Shown: positions 6,180-8,685 of the stretch, one piece after another
How the letters are laid out: each line of letters starts with the position of its first letter
Position numbering within the stretch: the first letter of the stretch is position 1
Source of the DNA: an uncultured Cellvibrio sp.
GTDB taxonomy: Bacteria; Pseudomonadota; Gammaproteobacteria; Pseudomonadales; Cellvibrionaceae
Direction of reading: 5' to 3'
DNA: 8,685 bases
Assembly (NCBI GenBank): GCA_946482345.1
Contig: CAMLRJ010000113.1
Span: 1-8,685 of the forward strand
Made by a program: the position numbers and the translations under genes
The notes under the pieces: model-generated
What the model was told of the DNA's origin: nothing
Database searches by the model: none
Seen by the model: only the letters and a program-made list of their open reading frames with translations

Positions 6180-6770
6180 ATGGTAAGCAGCATATTACAT
6201 TTGATCGTTTATACCTTGATGTCGGTACTGCTTTTTTTCATCATTATGAGGTTGCTGCTGCAGTTGGTGAGAGCAGATTTTTATAATCCCTTGTCACAAG
6301 CCATAGTCAAAGGTACACAACCATTATTGCGGCCTTTTCGCAAAATTATTCCGGGATTTTTTGGTATTGATTTGGCGTCAATTGTTTTGATCATCCTTGT
6401 TCAATATCTTGCCTCGGTATTGCTGTTACTTACGCTGGGGTCATCCATATTTGCAAATCCGATATTATTAATGCTCTGGGGAATATTAGGTGCGGTAACT
6501 TATATAACCGGAATAGTTTTTATTGCTTTGCTGGTTTCGATTATCGGCAGTTTTATTCCGCAACTTGCATACCATCCACTGTTTAATCTTGCCAGCCAAA
6601 TTGTGGAGCCATTCGCCAAGCCTTTTCGAAAATTAATTCCACCCCTGGGTGGCATGTTGGATATCTCGCCCATTTTTGTTTTTCTGTGCCTGAAAATTAT
6701 CAATATGCTGGTTGATTATGCTGCGCAGTATTTGGGGGTAATCTCCAAGATAGTCATCGGATACTGGTAA
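6180..6770 (+). CDS. yggT: YggT family integral membrane protein
   Basis: The 196-residue hydrophobic protein has two YGGT repeats, as usual in gammaproteobacteria. About four membrane segments are visible: 6-30, 63-86, 94-126 (possibly two passes) and 161-180. Each repeat has an NPL/HPL turn and a positively charged amphipathic stretch ending in a PFRK-IP motif: NPLSQAIVKGTQPLLRPFRK (36-55) and HPLF...AKPFRKLIPP (132-155). GIDLAS and MLDISP follow these at the start of membrane segments. The molecular role is poorly known; relatives have been linked to osmotic-stress tolerance and, in chloroplasts and cyanobacteria, to membrane and division functions. GGAG stands 5 nt before ATG 6180. The gene lies 14 nt after proC and overlaps yggU by one base. 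Confidence 0.95.
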   Translation: MVSSILHLIVYTLMSVLLFFIIMRLLLQLVRADFYNPLSQAIVKGTQPLLRPFRKIIPGFFGIDLASIVLIILVQYLASVLLLLTLGSSIFANPILLMLWGILGAVTYITGIVFIALLVSIIGSFIPQLAYHPLFNLASQIVEPFAKPFRKLIPPLGGMLDISPIFVFLCLKIINMLVDYAAQYLGVISKIVIGYW

Positions 6771-7060
6771 TGTCCCGGTCTCATTTTCAATGGCAAAACA
6801 CCGATTTATTGTTGTTTTGCCATCTGCAACCCAATGCCAGTAAAAATGAATTTTGTGGATTGCATGGCGATAGATTAAAACTTCGAATCAAGGCGCCGCC
6901 CGTTGATGGCAAAGCAAATGCCTTGTTAATTGATTGGTTGAGTGAGGCGTTTGCTGTCGCAAAAAATCAGGTGCGAATTGAGCAAGGGCAATTAGGGCGC
7001 CAAAAAAATATTCGAATCTGCTCCCCCCAAAAATTACCAGCCAATGCACTGCTTGAATAA
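6770..7060 (+). CDS. yggU: DUF167 / YggU family protein
   Basis: This is a 96-residue soluble protein of the small UPF0235/DUF167 family. It shows the family order: LQPNASKNEF (19-28), GDRLKLRIKAPPVDGKAN (33-50), then LIDWLSEAFAV and the GQLGRQKNIRI segment (73-83). The APPVDGKAN block is diagnostic. The biochemical function is unknown. Its ATG shares the A of the yggT stop codon (TAATG), a typical coupling arrangement. It ends the compact yggS-proC-yggT-yggU run. No GC-rich hairpin with a T-run follows in the AT-rich stretch 7061-7135. Confidence 0.93.
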   Translation: MSRSHFQWQNTDLLLFCHLQPNASKNEFCGLHGDRLKLRIKAPPVDGKANALLIDWLSEAFAVAKNQVRIEQGQLGRQKNIRICSPQKLPANALLE

Positions 7061-7280
7061 ATTCCTGTAAAAATTATTTCAATTAACTTATATAACTAAA
7101 AATATTGATTTAATTTTTCTTATGTTAAAAAATCGCAGCCCCGTACCGGATGTTTGTTTCTCAAAGTATCACTCATTGCGCCTTTATCGGGATTTTTGAC
7201 CGTTTGCCGATAGGCATCTGGTCTCTGGCGCGCTATTCATGTTTAATCGCATCAACTCTGTATTTTGTGAGTGTTCTCTT
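7061..7280 (+). other. Non-coding gap and probable leader of the dynamin-like gene
   Basis: The first part (about 7065-7135) is very AT-rich, with no convincing terminator hairpin. The second part is of normal composition. It contains TTGACC at 7196-7201 without a matching -10 hexamer, and an imperfect hairpin at 7180-7215 in which GCC-TATCGG (2-nt bulge) pairs with CCGATAGGC across a 16-nt loop. A 49-codon frame (7150-7299) runs through it and overlaps the next gene. A promoter for the GTPase probably lies here, but I cannot place it. Confidence 0.35.
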
Positions 7281-8685
7281 ATGGATCTCAAATCGTTAAA
7301 GCGCCAGGTTACCCACTATCATCAGTGGAAGCATGAACTTGATGAACGTTTACAAGCATTTGAGCTTTGGGGACGTACTCATAAGATGCTGAATAATCAG
7401 GTCTATAAAACGCTCCAGCGCGCCAGAAAAATATTACAGGGTGATAGTTTTACGATTGCATGTGTGGGCGAATTTTCCCGCGGTAAAACAGAATTAATTA
7501 ATGCGCTTTTATATACAGGCGGCGGTCGTCGGTTGCTTCCTTCGCAACCGGGCAGAACCACCATGTGCCCCACCGATATTTTTTGGGATCCATCGCAACC
7601 GGCAAACTGCGTGCGTTTGCTGCCTATCGAAACTCGTCGCACCAGCACCAATTTATCCAAATTCAAACGCATTCCGCAAAATTGGGTGACCATTCCTTTT
7701 GATGTCAATGATCAGGAACAAATGCGTGCTGCAATCAATCAGGTGAGCGCCAGTAAACAAGTCACCATGTCAGAAGCAATCAAGTTGGGTTTCACCAAAG
7801 ATGATGTTGAAGCCTCAACAGAAAAAGGCATGGTGATGGTTCCTGCCTGGCGACACGCACTGATTAATCTGGATCATCCTTTGTTGCGTCAGGGGCTGCG
7901 CATTCTGGACACGCCCGGATTGAATGCATTGGGTAATGAACCTGAATTAACCTTAAAAACGTTACCGGAAGCACAGGCGATTTTGTTTGTGCTTTCTGCT
8001 GCTGCCGGTGTCACCAGCAGCGACATGCAAATTTGGCAGGAACATATTCAGGTTTTGCGTCAGGAAAATTGCACAACCGTGATTACGCTCCTGAATAAAA
8101 TTGATAGTTTATGGGACGACTTGAATGGTGATCAGGAAGTCGAAGCCAATATTGCCAACCTGAGAAAATTAACTGCGAAACAACTCAAAATGTTACCGGA
8201 GCATGTGCTGCCGATTTCGGCGAAACAGGGATTGCTGGCGAAGGTTGGAAAAAATACTGCGTTGTTGGATCGCAGCCATTTTTCAACCTTGGAGCGTTTG
8301 TTAGCGGAGTGTGTACTGCATAATCAACATCAGATTGTCAGTAATTCGTTAATGGCCGACAGTGAAGAAATGATCATTCGTTCTTATCACGGCTTGGCGC
8401 GTCGTGTCACAGAATGTGAAAAAGAAATTGCTGAATTGCGTTCGTCTGTGCCTGGCAGCCAAGCTGAAAAACTGCAGGAAATGCGCGATGCTGTACGCAA
8501 ATCGCATCATGATTATCACAAACAGGCGCTGTCGTTGCGCACCAGCCAACGGTTGATTGAATCGCAACGTCTTGCATTGCTTTCACCCGTGAGTGTGGGG
8601 TTGTTGGAAAAACAAATTATTCAAGCACATAAAAATCTTGCAGAAAGCTGGACTACAAAAGGGCTTTCAAATGCAATTGGAAAAT
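7281..8685 (+). CDS. Dynamin-like large GTPase, N-terminal part (3' end outside window)
   Basis: The frame is open from ATG 7281 to the window edge, giving 468 residues with no stop. The GTPase motifs are in order: P-loop GEFSRGKT (63-70) followed by ELINALL, switch I GRTTMCPT (91-98), G3 LDTPGLNALG (209-218), G4 LNKID (271-275) and a G5-like ISAK (312-315). GEFSxGK-x2-LINAL is the dynamin-type P-loop. An insertion with little similarity to small GTPases lies at about 105-195. After residue 340 the sequence becomes helical and charged, with a likely coiled coil at about 373-450, as in the stalk of bacterial dynamin-like proteins. These act on membranes by GTP-driven assembly; the membrane-binding part would lie beyond the edge. 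An in-frame ATG at 7239 would add 14 residues (MFNRINSVFCECSL). GAG 9 nt upstream slightly favours 7281. The specific role is unknown. Confidence 0.88.
   Translation, partial: MDLKSLKRQVTHYHQWKHELDERLQAFELWGRTHKMLNNQVYKTLQRARKILQGDSFTIACVGEFSRGKTELINALLYTGGGRRLLPSQPGRTTMCPTDIFWDPSQPANCVRLLPIETRRTSTNLSKFKRIPQNWVTIPFDVNDQEQMRAAINQVSASKQVTMSEAIKLGFTKDDVEASTEKGMVMVPAWRHALINLDHPLLRQGLRILDTPGLNALGNEPELTLKTLPEAQAILFVLSAAAGVTSSDMQIWQEHIQVLRQENCTTVITLLNKIDSLWDDLNGDQEVEANIANLRKLTAKQLKMLPEHVLPISAKQGLLAKVGKNTALLDRSHFSTLERLLAECVLHNQHQIVSNSLMADSEEMIIRSYHGLARRVTECEKEIAELRSSVPGSQAEKLQEMRDAVRKSHHDYHKQALSLRTSQRLIESQRLALLSPVSVGLLEKQIIQAHKNLAESWTTKGLSNAIGK

Noticed and set aside
7091..7130. A/T inverted repeat after yggU as a terminator
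   Set aside because: Only A/T pairs are available and there is no GC-rich stem; it reflects base composition.
7403..7708. 101-codon minus-strand frame opposite the GTPase domain
   Set aside because: It is the mirror of conserved P-loop and switch codons; composition and lack of motifs indicate a shadow frame.

Overview
The window looks like chromosomal DNA of a moderately AT-rich gammaproteobacterium related to Pseudomonas, most likely in or near the Cellvibrio/Cellvibrionaceae branch. This is an inference: the PilT protein agrees closely with Pseudomonas PilT as I recall it, and the gene order follows the Pseudomonas gshB-tonB-yqgE-ruvX ... pilU-pilT-yggS-proC-yggT neighbourhood. I see no insertion sequence, phage gene, tRNA, rRNA, CRISPR array or other mark of recent transfer.

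Left block, + strand (1-1690): the 3' part of a TonB-family energy transducer (TonB3-like, cut by the window edge), then yqgE/algH (UPF0301) 4 nt later, then ruvX/yqgF overlapping it by 8 nt. This is a tight operon.

Middle block, - strand (1697-4526): pilT and then pilU, the two motor ATPases of type IV pilus retraction, read leftward. Past a perfect 12-bp hairpin behind pilU, the stretch where Pseudomonas carries pyrR-pyrB-pyrC holds instead two very small predicted membrane proteins on the - strand, of 59 and 71 residues. The 59-residue one is below the usual length cut-offs and easily missed. A REP-like palindrome sits between pilT and pilU.

Right block, + strand (4621-8685): divergent from pilT runs yggS (PLP homeostasis), proC (last step of proline synthesis), yggT (integral membrane protein) and yggU (DUF167), closely packed. 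After a 220-bp gap comes a long reading frame that leaves the window: the N-terminal 468 residues of a dynamin-like large GTPase with clear P-loop, DTPG and NKID motifs. In Pseudomonas the metX-metW pair follows this cluster, so the GTPase marks a synteny break.

Functionally, the window joins envelope and pilus functions (TonB3-like protein, PilT, PilU, YggT, perhaps the dynamin-like protein) with housekeeping genes (RuvX, YggS, ProC). Most of it is well known. The parts that deserve a second look are the two small membrane proteins and the missing pyr genes, the palindrome inside the pilTU transcript, and the dynamin-like gene with its leader region.
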